Source: Syngnathus acus
Taxonomy: Eukaryota > Chordata > Actinopteri > Syngnathiformes > Syngnathidae
NCBI RefSeq assembly: GCF_901709675.1
Contig: NC_051088.1
Span: forward strand, 11,759,693-11,823,692
Length of the DNA: 64,000 bases
Direction of reading: 5' to 3'
Both the position numbers and the translations under genes were made by a program. The notes beneath the pieces were generated by a model. That model was given only the letters and a program-made list of their open reading frames with translations, did not search any database and was not told where the DNA came from. This document shows positions 1-29,510 of this stretch, piece by piece; within the stretch, counting starts at the first letter, position 1, and every line of letters starts with the position of its first letter.

Positions 1-1261
1 ATGAAGCGGCAAATGTAAGTATACGCTGTATATGTAGAAGAAAAATGGAAGTGCAATGAGATGCTTGAGTTGTACAGGAAGAAAAAAATAAAAGCACATG
101 GTGTATCGTTTTTTTTTTTTTAACTGCACTGCAAAATGTACTTTGACAGTGGCACAGTTTGGAGTTGTAATTGATTCAAAATTGAAGTCATTAAATCGTT
201 TGGCTCAAGGACCTCAAAGAGCTCGGCTGTTCATGCTTATTTGCATCTTTGTGATGAAACAAAATGCATTTTTAAAGACGTGTAATTTTGATGACTGAAA
301 AAGCACTTTGTCACGTCACACTCCAACACCGCCTCCGACTGTGGCGGGCAAACAGTTGGTGGTGTCCCAGTTTGGAGGCTTCATGCTCATTTAGGAGGTG
401 TCGGGAGGGTGTTGCTAATAACGGCAACAGTCCAAATTCCTCATCGGAACTAATGAAATACACTAAAGTGATGGAGGCAACAAAGAGGTTGTTTACTGCT
501 CGCCGGAGACAGTCCAAGACTAGAAACTAAACCATTTCAGTGTCAAGTTTTACCGCCCTACTCTCCCCCTCAAAATATTCTTGGAGGTGCCAGGCCAGAT
601 AATTAACTATTTTTCCAAGTATTTTTTTCAACAGTTTCATCTGAACATATGATGAATCGCTATCAGTGGGCTTCTGTATTTTGAAGAATTATTTTTTTAT
701 TTTATTTTTTGGCGCATTGACTGAAATATACTTGTTCCCCCCAAACTCGCCCCGCAGCCCCCTCAAGGAAAATAAATCCTAGCTCCGCCAGTGTTTTATA
801 GACCTTAAATTTATGGCCGATGCTGTGATTCAGTATGTGTGAACATACTGAGTCACAGAATCTCCCTGTTGCTCACAAAGACATGTATGTTTGTTATTTT
901 GGGTTAATGGAGTTGAACTACAAAGACACCTGACTACAGCGTGTCTCTTTGCCTCAGCCTTATGGTGCATATTCTCTTATGAATAATTCAGAGGCACAAG
1001 CCAACGCAAGTCACTGCAGTGCGATGCCTTGACTTGGCCATGGAAGCTGGGGGTGGGGCTTCTGGCACCTGCTGCGGTCCAATTAAAGGCTTTCTCCGCT
1101 AACAAGATGTTCCTCCATTAACCTGGACAGGAACAATTCAATCCACCGTAAAATGATGCAGCTCATTATTATGTATTTCTTTAGTCAAATCAACATTGTG
1201 GATGTGTGACCCGGCTTATTCTGGAATACGCAGTGTGGGTTTGTTCCCCATCAGTCATGTG

Positions 1262-1362
1262 AGTATGAGCCAGTGTGTGTTCCGCCGTTCACACAGTCAG
1301 CTGGGAGAGACTCCCCCTCCGAGCAAGTGTGAACAGGATAAGTGGTGAAGAGAATGGATGGA
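1262..1362 (+). mobile_element. Old SINE tail fragment
   Basis: CACAGTCAGCTGGGAGAGAC, then GGATAAGTGGTGAAGAGAATGG and ATGGATGG, resembling the 3' tail of fish LINE-tailed SINEs. Only the tail remains. Confidence 0.45.
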
Positions 1363-3868
1363 TGGGACTGAAGTACCAAATTGGGGTGACATCATTGAGA
1401 CAGACAAGCATTAACCTTTACCACTGAAAAACACTGTAAAGAACAAAATTGAATATGTGTTAATTCACTCTATGACTACACTTACAACGCATATTTTGCC
1501 GAAGCAGATGAAAATATGTCAGACTCACAGGGGTAGGAGAACATGAACGTCTCTTACGCACTGGTTCAACTCCTTCGTTTGGATTTTGGGCTTCCATACA
1601 TCACATCCTATACAAGTAGAAGATGTCACATTTTCTGCAATGCACTTAAAATGAAAAAGTAATGGAAAGGGGCAAATGTGGCTGTAATGCATGAATGCAA
1701 ATTCCAACCAGTCTAAAGCTGGTGCGTGGTAAGGCAGGCAAATAGCAGTCTGATTGCGACACTCAGCATCAATCAGCGAGAAAAAAAAAAACTGCAGCGG
1801 GACCAAGCCTGCAGCTGGATTCTGAATTGTGAAGAATGCGACTGCAGCTGCTTGTAAAGCTACAATAGGGCAGAACCATTTGAGCTCTTTTCAGCCATTT
1901 GAATTCTCATCTGTATACATCCAGACTCATCCATGACAATTTCCAAAAACACAAATGTGAAGTGTGTTGAAGGAATGTTTCTGATGTTCACAAAAGACCG
2001 ATAATTGGTTTCCTCCAAGATGGCAGCAGCCGATAACGGTAAACACGGAATCTGTTCAGCTCACAATGACAAATCCGTTTGTGTGTACCCATGGACTCCA
2101 TCAGTGAGGGAAAAAACACATCAATGTATTGTTTTATGTGCAATGGGGCCTAAGAAACCTCAAATGTTTGAAAAACAAACCACACTCACATTAGATTGCT
2201 TGAAGGCAAAACTTTCCTTAGTTTCCAAAATCAGGTTTGAAAATATGAAAATGTTGGTTTCTTCAAGGCTCTTATTGGCTGCGTATCTGCTAACTGCAGC
2301 AAATATTTTCCGACCAACCCATTATTCACATTAAAGTAGCACTGGACACTTTAATAGTACTTTTGTGTCACTTCCTCCCACCCGAGGACATCACTTCACA
2401 CTTCAGCTACTCTTAATTGAAGTGTAAAATGAAAAGACTTCACTCATATCTGCTGCATTTCTAGTTACTCTGAACATCCATGGGTATATTAAGCTCTACG
2501 GGCAAGGATTTGGATATTACTACATTTATCAAATAATAATCACTCATCTACTTCCAAGCAGAAATTTCCAGCAGTGCTTTTGAGCTACAATTGTATAGCC
2601 CAAGTAGTTTTTATGCATCTTACGGGACTCAATCTGCTTCCTTTGTTTTTCAAGAGCGTTCAAACGTTGTAGATTATCCACGACCTTCGATTGAGGACAC
2701 GAGAAGAGACAGGCCAAGAACTGCATGGCAACAGGACCTTTGTCCTCACTGGAGCAATGCAGACATGAGTTTCATGTGATTTAATGATGCCCTCAAGTCA
2801 CGGTTCTTTAAGAAGCAACCATCCCAGTTTCTTGAAAATGATTGGCAGGTTCCCTTGTACGCTGGCACCGGAACAGCTTTGAACAGCATCAATTTGACTT
2901 CTGTTTGAGCTGAACTGAGACTTGACCTTTGTGCTGTACTACGTACCAGCCTTCCAGGCACTCACCATGCAATCTGACTATACATCAGTAAGAGACGTCT
3001 GACCTTTGGCTCAAAATTTTGGAGAAAAACTCATACAGTGCAACTTTGATTTGATGGACCCCAATTTGAGGGATTTCAGATTTAATAGACTGAAAATAGT
3101 GTCCAGTCCATTCCAAACATTCCTTTTTAATAGATTAGACCTAATAAATGTATATACACGCTATTCATTTCGTTAATTGTTCGTTTTGGCGGTGAGTCCC
3201 GAATCAACAAATGCATATTCATTTTTATCCATGTGTGTCTGTGTTGTTGATTGACGCAGCTTTTAATGTGGAAGCACTTTGTGTTACAATGTTAGTATGG
3301 AAAAAGTTGTATCCCAAAGCTGATGTCAGAATCACTATCAAGTGAACTCAAATGTTTGCATCTTTTAAGTCCAGTTGCAGAGTACTAAAGGAAAGAAAAT
3401 GTTAAAAGTGTTTTTATCAAAACTGTGAAAATTCTGACCTTCCCTTGTAGCTTGGTTACTGCCCAGCTTTCACCCTGCTTCAGTGTTACCATGGCGATAG
3501 ACTGCACATTGGTGAACCATGAAGGGTTAAAACAGTTTTTTTTATTATCTTCATCCTTGACAGTGCTTGATAATAAGCACTTTTTTCCAGTGTGTACCTT
3601 TTGCAAGATGCCTGTGAGCTTTTTTCTTAATAACAGCTTTTTTCAGCATATTTTCATAGAATACATTTACTTGTTCCTCTGAAAAATATTTCACTAATAC
3701 AAACTGTGATCCGACAGATTGAGGTTTGTCTAGCATAACTACCAGAGTTGCCTTGTATGCTGTGAAATAACACCTAAATTAAATACAATTACTATATTGA
3801 ATCAGGTAAATGATTATTGTGACTTGCTCTTGCTAGTTATGGCAGTCACTATGTGGTTATCCCAGCTG

Positions 3869-3905
3869 ACTAATAACAATAATAATAATAATAATAATAA
3901 ATAAA
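3869..3905 (+). repeat. (AAT)n microsatellite
   Basis: A run of AAT units ending ATAAATAAATG. No gene nearby. Confidence 0.9.
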
Positions 3906-4024
3906 TGTTTATGAAATCATTAAAGAATTATTATGTGGCACAGTGGCCAACCAAAAAGACAATATATTTAATGTTCACGTTGCTAACAATGTTTCTGTAT
4001 TTATTTATTCCAAATGAGTGAATA

Positions 4025-4360
4025 GTTTGGAAGGAAATATAGAGGGAAAAAAGGAAGCAAGGAAGGACAGAGAAAAAAAATGAAGAAAGGAAGGAAAATA
4101 ATGACAATAAGATAAGTCAAGCTAAATTAGGCAAATGGGATTAGACAAATGGATAATGGAAAGCATACAGTAGTCCTAGGTTCTGGGTTTGAATCCTGGC
4201 TTGGAGTGCAAGAAAGAAAGTAATGAGGATGGAATGGAAGAAAAGAACAACGAGGCAAGGAAGAAGGGAAGAAAGCAATCTAGGAAATTAAAAAGGAGAC
4301 AATTTGAAGATGGAAAAAGAAGAAATTAAAAAAACAACAGTCTGTGGTCTTGTTGGGATG
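4025..4360 (+). repeat. Purine-rich tract with possible SINE B-box relic
   Basis: A long run dominated by A and G (GGAAGGAAATAG, GAAAGAAAG, GAAGGGAAG). At 4178-4200 TTCTGGGTTTGAATCCTGGC resembles a tRNA-SINE B box. No gene. Confidence 0.6.
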
Positions 4361-4550
4361 GGAACGAATTAAAATCAAGATTTGAACAAAATCATGACTA
4401 TAATTTGACACAAACTAGTCCATTTAGATGTAACTAAATAGCTTTTTAATTACACGTTTTAAGCATGTCCTTTTTCCTAAGTGTTGGAGAGCATGAAGTG
4501 GAGATGTTGATCTGTCAGTGTCGGGGGGGGAGGAGGAAGCATCTTTATAC

Positions 4551-4590
4551 CCCCCCCCCCCCCCCCCCCCCCAACACACACACACACACC
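4551..4590 (+). repeat. Poly-C run and CA array
   Basis: About 22 consecutive C followed by AACACACACAC. It sits at the left edge of the GC-rich block proposed as the oprl1 promoter and could form an i-motif/G-quadruplex. Confidence 0.95.
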
Positions 4591-5060
4591 GCCCCGACCC
4601 CACACACCCCTCTCCACCGACCTCCTCCCCAAGCCCGTTTGCCACCCGGCTGATGCGGAATGCTCCGCGCGGAGAGGTAAAGCCTTTGGTCCCTCCTCCC
4701 TCCCTCCCACCCCCTCCCCTCCAACCGCACCGGACCCGACTGCTTTTGGACCACCTTAGTCCTTCCACTTCTTGTTCTTCATCTTCTTCTTCTGTTCCCC
4801 GGTGCAGGAGGCTGCGGAGTGAAACGGGAGCGAGAGGAAGGCAGCAGGACGCTGCAGTCAAGCGACAACAACTTGCGGCGTAGCTGCAGAAAGAAAAGGT
4901 AGGACCGTGACCAAGAACGGGATCTAGACCGGACTGGGCTTCACCAAATGCAGACTTAGCCCGCTGCGACAGAGTGAGCGGGTCATTGCGGCGAGGTTTT
5001 GAAGACATCTGCAATCGGTTGTGTCAACACGCCGCGCAGATGGTGCGTTCAGTGTGCAAA
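4590..5060 (+). promoter_or_regulatory. GC/CpG-rich block; candidate oprl1 promoter or 5' UTR exon
   Basis: This is the only GC- and CpG-rich stretch upstream of oprl1. Within it, a pyrimidine tract ending CCCCGGTGCAG at 4807 and a donor-like AAAAG|GTAGGA at 4899 would define a non-coding exon of about 91 nt (4808-4898). Alternatively this is a first exon ending at 4898. Mammalian OPRL1 also has several 5' UTR exons, but assignment here is inference from composition and splice motifs only. Confidence 0.4.
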
Positions 5061-8000
5061 AATGCGGCTGCGGTTTGTAACGCGGTGCGTAAGTGACAGG
5101 TTGCACGCGACAGGGAGAGGGCTGCAATATGTTGCCTTCAATTGGATACACCTGTCTGTCGGTCTGTGTCTGTCTGTCTGTCGTTGGCCGAAGTGACTTC
5201 TTCCACTCGAGTGCGTGATGCATTGTGGGTCTTTTGCTGTGATTTATTGACTCCAGTTGTTGATGCTGACAGTTTGCTCTTCATCTGCATGGCGGAAAAT
5301 CCAAAGACGTTTCTGGCGTGGTGAGCTCACAAGCATGCAAAAATAACCAGATGGAAAAAATGTGAAAGAAAATACTCACAGGCTTTTATTTGGTTTAATG
5401 GCATTATGTTTGCATTCTGGGGAGGTCATGCGTGAAGTTGATCTTACAACATTGAGACTAAAAATGTCAATTATGTGTTTTATTACTGTTTGGTTGTTTT
5501 CCAAGAGATCCTTCACTTCAAACTTGTTGCTTTAGTGATGTGCTGACCAACATCAACAAACAGGCCAAAAGTATTATTCTGGCGCTTAACTTTCAATGGA
5601 TCGTTGAACCAGCAAATAAATTTACCTTGGCTTGTGAATGTTAAGCATTGTGTGAAGAAAAAGAAACAAAAAATTGGTACTTTCATTACAGGCCAGTACA
5701 TGCACACGAAATTGAATCTAAACCCAAAACTGTCAAGTAGACACTATCTGGAACTGGAACCTCACCTTTTTCTGAGCTAGTATTAGTAACTGTTTATTGT
5801 GAGCTACAGCAAGCTAGCTACTCTGAGGTAGAAATAGACGCTGCGAGTGGGCACATTTGTGTGAATGTGTGTGTGCATGTTCTTTGTCATCAGTGTCATC
5901 ACTCCGGGTTAGTAATGATGCATTCAAGAAGGTGGGAAGTCAGATTTAGCCCACTCGGATTTTCTCAGATGCGACCTTAAAGTGTTTGAGACAAATGTAA
6001 ACAACAAAGATGGCTGATTCCCATAGCTTGTTTCTTGTTCTTGTTTATCACAATACATTTTGACCTCAAGTAGAACTTCTTCATAATGTCCTAAATTTAT
6101 ATAAATAAAGAACTCTTTAATCTTGTAGACAATCACAGAGTGTATCTCCACGCGGTCGCCATTGTCGAGTGACATCACGTTGTAGTCTGTCAGTGAACTC
6201 AGGGTCCTTTTTTTTTCTCCGACTTTGCAACTCTGGGCCTCTCAATTCTCAATTCGTTCTCGTGTACGTTTCTTAATTGGCAGTTGGAAAAGTCCAACTT
6301 CCCACTTTCCTTGAATGCAGCATAAGAACTACTTATGTAACCAAAACTATTTGGATGAGTCTGGAAGACAAAACTACTCCACAGCTTCCATTTTCACTGA
6401 ATGTGTTTATGTCAGCGCAACCTGTTTGCACAACAGTCAGGAATACACTTTGCATTTCTTCATAAAACCGGAGTGGCTCTTTGTAATGTTAATAATGCAA
6501 CAAGTGCACCTGATTGAGACCAAGAGATTGGCTTTGTTTTGCTTCATGTTGTCATCGAAGAGAAGGAAGCCTTACATGGACACACACTTTGGACTGTGAA
6601 ATGAATGCATATTCATCAAAGCGCAGACACACACGCACGCGCACATACACACACTCGCAGAGATTGAACCTGGAAAACAAAACACACTCAGACAGATTTA
6701 TTGACGTACTGAGCATGTGCTGTATTTATCAGTCAGATGCAGCCTGTCCTTCATGGCCACATGTTCATTCAGGGAAGGTCAACTGCTTTTGATGAATTTT
6801 TTTGGTTTTTGTTTAGCGTGCTGGATGAAATTTCTCCTCCCTGTAATTGTGCGTGGTAAATTTCCAGTGAGTCCAGCGTGAATTCGACTTACAGTGATGA
6901 AAACGAATTGTCGGTGATTCTTCTTGACATGCAGTGAAAACAAACTGGGTGGTCTTGTTTGTGAATATTCTCACTCTGGGTGGTCACTAAAGGGAACACA
7001 TAAACCATACAAACCAAAACGATCATCATTTTGTTGCACCCCAATTTAAGTTGTGTTTTGTGAAGCTCCTGTTTATTTCTCTTAGTGACACGCTCAAAAG
7101 CAGCTTGACAATGGCTGATGTTTCCTCAATGAAGGAGCCCGTACAATAAGTTGTTAATGTTAATGAGTAATCTTTTAAAGCGTACAAGTTGAGAAAGTCA
7201 ATTTAGGAGGTGCAGAGCCAAGATTTGAAGCTGGAACCTCTCAAGTAAGAGGCCAATGTGCAAACCCCTATTGTTGATTGAATTCCAAATAATAGAATCA
7301 CTCGACTGTTTGAAATTTGTGACAACGCCGTATATAAGTAAAGTAAACATGAGAAAGACGAGCGAAGCACTCATACGGCTATTACTCGTAAAACTGTGAG
7401 GCGTTGGAACATGATCGAGGCTGCTTGAAATGCTTCCACGCCGCTGCACAACTTGGTTTACACTGTCCTCGCCAGCCAGGCAGCGTTTTGGAAGTCCTGC
7501 AACACCCACAGAGTGGTGGAACATTTCCAAACAAGAGCTTAGCTTTGAGTTCACAAGAGGGCAGAAACTTCTTGATTTCCACTCCTGTCACCTTTTATAA
7601 TTTAACTAATTAACCTGACAGGACAACCTGACATTTTTTCATCTTCATTAGGTTTCATGGATGAGTAAACCCTGGACTGGGCCACTAGCTAATTGCAGGG
7701 CAGGTACAGTAAGTCACAAAAGCGGTTATAGACGTCACTTTAAAAAAAAAAAAAAGACACTTTGCTAAATGGTTGAAGTAGTCATTGTACAACTTGTATT
7801 ACAGCATAATTCCTGCCCCCTCATCTTATCGCAAAACACACCAATTAATGTCAAGATCGCTGGCAGCAGTGCACATGCGAAAATGTCCAAATTGGGCCCA
7901 ATTACCTATTTTTTCTTTCGTTATGTGACTCTTTTCTTGTCATAGAGCTCAGGTGTGAAACGGGAGCAGTGTTGCATTTTGTGTTAGCGCTCTCATTCTC

Positions 8001-9436
8001 TCATATCAGTCATTGGAAGTTCAATACGGCAAAGAAACTTCAGGATGGGAAAAAAATAATCGCTGCTGTACATATTGCTAACACCCTGGGACTGAGTTGC
8101 ATCGGAGTGGCTGAGACCAGACAGACAGAAATATACGGTAATGAAATATTTACAAAAATATGAGGGGTGTAGTTATTTTTGTGAGACATGCAAACTCCGC
8201 ATTAGGGGCGCTGAGCCGACATTCACTCCTGAGATGTCTGGACTGTGAGGCACATGTGCACTGCAGGCCGGAGTAAAAGCTCTCAGTAAAGAAGGAAACC
8301 TTGGCATTTTTATCGGCTTGTCAGACAGATCCAGTCCCAATCAACTCTTTAAGAGGTGAAGGATGTATATTTTAGCAAGTACATTTGCAATTAAGGCACA
8401 GGGTCTACTGTAGAGGTTGGCATGGATTCTATAATTACATACATTAGGGTGGACATTTCACTAAACTTCCATCTTCCAAATTAGGAATCAATTAACCACA
8501 TTCGAGGTTTTTAATGCGATGAGGGACTCCCATTTCAGTCTATTATTAAGTCTATTATTCTGCCCTTTGTGTTTTTGTTCATCGATGACTCCAGAATACA
8601 AAAACAAATGATACAGAAAGAGAGATGAGTTAATCTGATTTGTAGTGTCCCTAAAAAAAGTATTTCATATGCAGTCGCACAAAGAAGACAACTTTGTTGA
8701 CAACACGAAAACAGTCTTGTCAGGCCAGCAATCGGCAACGTAACACACATGCTTACTATCTTGCTGATTTCCCTTCAACAGCGTACATCAATTAGTTTAA
8801 AATGGGACGCTTTTTCTAACACAAGATCTGTAATGAGCACCTGTCATCATAAAATGAACATGTTGCGTTGCACTAATGCGCCCTGTTTTTTCCACCCTGC
8901 GGTGCCTGAATGTGAATTGCGTATCAGTATGGCGGGATGCGGGAAAGAAGGGTGGAGGCAATCTAGCGCATATATAGCTTACATGTATTGAGGCTGGCAG
9001 TAACAGCGGGGATGCTGCAGCCTCAGAGTTACTGTTTCAATGAATATTCATGACTGACGAGAGGCAGAGCGCAGGAGTCGCTTTCGTGGTGACAATTTGA
9101 GGTGTTGTTGCAGCAGCTGATGCAAGAAAGCAAGCGCTGCATCTTAGCATTTAATGTTTCTTCACATCCGACTGTCTAATATTAATGAGGTAATATTCAA
9201 CAAGTTCTTGGCTTAGAGGTCACAGCTATTTCTAGATCTTATGTCGTTGTTCAAGATAGCTAAATAGCTGAAGGTTTGTGGAATATCCTTTCACTTCCTG
9301 TTTTTTTTTTTTTTTTACTTTTTACTCAACAGAGTCAGTGTCAGAGATCAATAAGAAATGTTTTCATCGGATAGGCCAGTACGTTTTATTTGTAGCAACA
9401 GAGAGAGACTCAAAATGTTCTTTGTGTCCTTCTCAG
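5061..9436. other. Probable oprl1 5' UTR intron or upstream region
   Basis: No coding exon is recognisable. The end holds a TATA-like CATATATAGC at 8969 followed by a moderately GC-rich stretch to about 9130, a second possible transcription start for oprl1. An old reverse SINE head lies at 8180-8265, and a possible one at 7197-7262. Confidence 0.4.
8180..8265 (-). mobile_element. Old SINE head fragment, reverse orientation
   Basis: On the plus strand GACATGCAAACTCCGCATTA, then GGGGCGCTGAGCC and GGACTGTGAGGCACATGTGC, the reverse complement of a SINE head with its GGAGTTTGCATG start of body. Confidence 0.45.
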
Positions 9437-9490
9437 GTCAGATTGCATAATTACCCGGCATATCCTAGCCCCCTTGGAACTCGCCCGGAC

Positions 9491-25345
<15,855 letters not shown>

Positions 25346-28300
25346 CTAGGCGTGGAGTTGCCCCTGGTGGGGGTGGATCCCCCGCAGAGGGGAGAGATGC
25401 CAGGGACGGGGAACTCCAACACAGAACTGACTCAGATCACAGCTCTCTAGCGGCGCGAGCCCCCCCGCCCCCCAACTATACGACTGGCCTGGGGTGGGGG
25501 GGAGTCTGACGAGGATGATGGTACGGAAGGAAAAAGAATCTGAGAACTCCAGTTTGCCAGTCTGTACGACTGGAAAACGGGACGGGGTGGTAAAAACGAG
25601 AATGGAATTGACTGTCTGGCTGATAAACCCTAGATGAGGTTTATTTTTAAAACCAATTCCCTTGCCAACAAGACCCACTGATTGCGCGTCTCGTCATCCA
25701 GACAAAGACTGGACCTGTAAGGAGAAGACGTTCAAACCACTAATTTGGTGCTTTTAAGAAGATTGTATATTGACAGAATTGCTTTGGGCTTGTGAAAGGA
25801 AGGATGAACATGATGGTTTATTGTATCTTTTGAGGTCATTGTATCAGGCCATCGGGATGTATAAATTCCCTTTCCTTAATCACAAATGGGTCCACTAGAT
25901 TCATGTGATCAAGCCTTAAACAGAGATTTTCAATTGGTGGTTGTGAATATATGCGTGCATGTCATAAGATTTGATTTCTCAAGACCTGTGCTGGTTCGTA
26001 TGAATGTGATTTTGCTTAGACGTTGAAGCAACTCCTATGCTGCATTCCAGAAAACTGGGAATTCCAAGGTTTCAAATCTCCCTCTAGGAAAAGTGCAATG
26101 AAACGCTGATAGAAAACCAAAGTGGGGGAATTGATTGAAATGTAATGTAAAAAGCTATGTAACCTCGTTGTTTGTTTTAATTGCTTCTACTTGATATTGT
26201 TATTAATAGCAACCTGTCCAGCACGGTATTTGGTGTTAAGATATGTTGCTATATTCTTTCTGCATGCGGTCATTTGGTAAAGTATATAGATATTAAAAAA
26301 AAAAAAACATGTTACTCAGTTTTGTGCTCTCTGTTGTTGCCTTTTGTTCATATTTAATTTTGGAATCCTTGTTTCTGCAATGCAGCATAAGCCTGTACAA
26401 GCATGGCGCTTGTAACTGAACTCACAATTTGGCTTTTTTGTCACAAGAGGCATGAATGATACAAGATCAGCATCCTCGCAGGTGCTTTGTGAATGGAGGT
26501 GCCGTGTTGCGGTTCGACAGGTCAAGGGTCACTTTTGAGGGTTGGGGTCTGGTTGAAGAGCAACCAGAGAAGGGGATCGCCATGCTCCGATCCCACTCCA
26601 AGGGGACTAAGGGGCTCACTGTCACTTTTCTCAGTGTCTTAAAGCTGACATTAACCCTGAAACAGAAACCACAAGGTGTCATTGTGATGCTGCACATTTT
26701 TAGTAGATTTATATATCGACCCTCCTTTCTTTTCATACTGATTAGGGCTTTAGTGCGAGAGGTGAGCTGCACCTTCCGCAGATGTGTTTTCAGTATTCAT
26801 GTATAATCACCTTTTTAATCATGCTAATAGCTTTTAGCCACCTGATAGCCTACAGGGCTCACATATGTGGTTGATTGATTGACAGATGTGATGGAAGAAA
26901 ATGTTCCCAAGTACTTGTTGTATTGAATCACTGTCACGTCTCTAAGGCTGGAAACACCTCAACCAATTTCAATTGAATGCCATCCGATTTCAAATCTATT
27001 TGTCCGTATGTTTCAAGTGACACATTCAATCTTTTTTCATGTTTATAGAGCACATGGAATTACTGACGTGCTCAGATGCCCAATGTTCAAATTTACAGCA
27101 GTTGTTATTTTATTTCTATTTGTGTTGTTTGGACACACAAAGGTGAAAGTGTCCTCAGAACTGTCAGTTTACGCTGCACTCGTATTGATTGGCACATAGC
27201 TGATATGTGTCAAATCTATACGTACATCTAATTTTGAATCGAGCATATCATAAATGTGATACATCTGAATTTGGGAGCAAACCATGGAAATTGTGTCACT
27301 TGTAGTTTAAAACCAGCCCAGGAGACAGACAGACATTAGCTTGAGACAGACACAATGGGATGCAGTCTAACAATTAATTATTCCCAATCCCCAGATGACT
27401 AAACCCTTGGTAAACATCGTATTGATTTAAGAAAAATGATTTTAAATAATTTCTGGTTTAGGTTTAAACTTGCACAAGTCTGTCTCAAGGTTAACATCTC
27501 CTTTCATCTGTACTTGTGTCGCCTGTTGTTCCTCTTGTCGTGTTTGGTGCATTTATTTATTTATTTATTGCATTGATTTTGGAGAGGAGCATACACTTGC
27601 CTTAAGTATTGGAATACTGAAAATGTTGTTTTAATGCTGTTAGTTTAAATTATTCTGTAGACTAAAAAATCAATAGGATAGTGGAGAAAAAAAAGTCATG
27701 TTCTGAAGTCGAACTTAAATGTTTAATGAGTTCAAACACAGATCTTATAGAACATACTGTTGGGAGGAGTCTTTTTCTGAGTGTATCACACTGGCCCATG
27801 GAGGAATCCCACGCGGTTGCAGGGATGAGCAGCATCCATCGGTGTCGCCATGGCAACAGTCAGGACTCAGTGGACACAATAGTGTGTTAAGCTTTCATTA
27901 AAAAAAAAAATTGAAAAGATATTTTTATAAAAAAAATAACAAAGATGGACAGAAACATCACTGAGTTAAAGTTGGTGTGTTTTGGCTGACTCATTCTTTT
28001 GCATGAAACTCCAGGTAACCATGGCAACAATGCAGTTCTACCACTGGATGAAAATGAGTATTAAACCATCCACAGCCATACGCCTGATTAGAAACTTGAA
28101 GGTGATCGCATAACACAAAAATATAATCTGACAATAGCGGTGTGGCATTTTAACTCAAATCGGCACTTTTTCAAAGTGTTCTTCATCCTTGAAGGTCACT
28201 GTTCTGTAGCATAATGTTCTTTTTGTTGTTGTTGTCGTTGTTGTGCAAAAAAGGTTAAAGAGAACAATGATACCAAGAGGGTGCACACACTGCCTTGTCA

Positions 28301-28915
28301 GTGCAGAGTGAGTGCGCATTTAACTGCCTGTTCAATCCTTGTAGATATTTCGTACCAGCTGTGTAAAAGTATTAACTCGGCTCTGACCATCATTTACCTC
28401 TGATTTCTTGTTTCTCTGTGTTCTCAGTGTGTAGAAGAAAAAAAAAATGAAATATATATATATGTATAGTATATATATGCCTCTCCGAGCAGGATTGGGC
28501 ATTTAAGTGCACCTGATTCCTCTCATCCGTTTACATTTTGCAGACCACGTGAATGTTGAGCCAATAACTGTTGAAAATCCAAATGTAAGATGAAAAACAT
28601 ATAATGTTGATGTTGCTATTTGACAATTGCTCTGAAAATGTTGTGTTGCTTCTGCTGTGTTTTTGCTGTGCAGGAGACGTGGTATATGTTTAAATCTCAT
28701 CGGATTGGAGAAATGACAGTAAAAGGGTTTTTAGGGCTCAAGCTTTTAACGCTATCCCTGCGTGAAACCGCATGTGTCAAAGCTGTTTGTGTCACATGAA
28801 CTCCAGGCACAGAAAGGTGGCTACTCAAGGCTAGCTGATTCTTGATCAAAAACATGGAGAATTTATTTGCTGAAGCTTAAACTGTATACTGTATATATTT
28901 TTTGCACATGACGTT
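25346..28915 (+). other. oprl1 3' UTR and/or downstream sequence
   Basis: No coding region is recognised. The first 340 bases are GC-rich like the last exon. 26456-26680 is another GC-richer patch with open frames on both strands but no known protein. Confidence 0.5.
26292..26297 (+). terminator. Variant polyA signal ATTAAA, alternative oprl1 3' end
   Basis: ATTAAA leads directly into a genomic A-run, about 950 bp after the oprl1 stop. The A-run may itself be a remnant of retroposition, so this is only a candidate. Confidence 0.25.
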
Positions 28916-28921
28916 AATAAA
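28916..28921 (+). terminator. Candidate polyA signal AATAAA for oprl1
   Basis: AATAAA follows a T-rich stretch (TTTTTTGCACATGACG) 3.57 kb after the oprl1 stop. No other plus-strand gene lies between, so it would give a long 3' UTR. A variant ATTAAA followed by an A-run at 26292 is the nearer alternative. Neither can be proved without transcript data. Confidence 0.35.
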
Positions 28922-29510
28922 GAGATTTATGTTGAAGAACGCGAATCTATGAGAGAGTGTTTCTCTACGCTGGAATGCGCACATCTCCGAACTCAATATT
29001 TTTCAGGAAATTAAACGAAAAAAGAATCAGGTGAAGTGTTCAATACAGTAGCCTATATAAAAGATGGGCAGACAGACAGATCTTTCCAAAGTTCTTTCAT
29101 AATGAGCCATTGCTTTCACTTTTATGTTTCTCTGAGGACATTTCTAAAAGAGGAAATGAAAATTCGAATATGAGTTATGTCTTTAAATGTGAATGATGAA
29201 TAAAATCACCTGTGGGTAAAACATAATAGAACATTTTCAAAGGATAATTAACAGCGACTTTCCTTTAAGAAAATATAATAAAATAACCCTCCCACCTTTT
29301 CAGAGGGCTCCTGGTGTCAGTTGTGAAAGAAAGTGAGGATCTAAAAATGTTACAGCTCTGAAAGTCAACACAATGGACTTTTGTGAGGTCACAACATAAT
29401 TGTATCCTGTGGCAGCTTATTAAATCCTATCAAATACCACAGTGTCGTTTTAGAATGCAAAACACGGAATTCATCACTTGGGGTGTTAGTAGCTATTCAA
29501 ACAAAGCTCT

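Larger units (their letters stand above)
1..4020. other. Intergenic sequence left of oprl1, no gene seen
   Basis: AT-rich sequence with only short open frames and no recognisable protein. It holds an old SINE tail at 1262-1362 and an AAT array at 3869. The gene to the left lies outside the window. Confidence 0.5.

Noticed and set aside
4424-5014. 196-codon minus-strand frame across the GC-rich block
   Set aside because: Its length comes from poly-C and CA runs and high GC; the composition is Gly-rich artefact with open frames in several phases.
9278-9490. Upstream in-frame ATG extending oprl1 by 71 residues
   Set aside because: The extension has a poly-T-encoded Phe run, lacks receptor similarity and is crossed by a likely acceptor at 9436.
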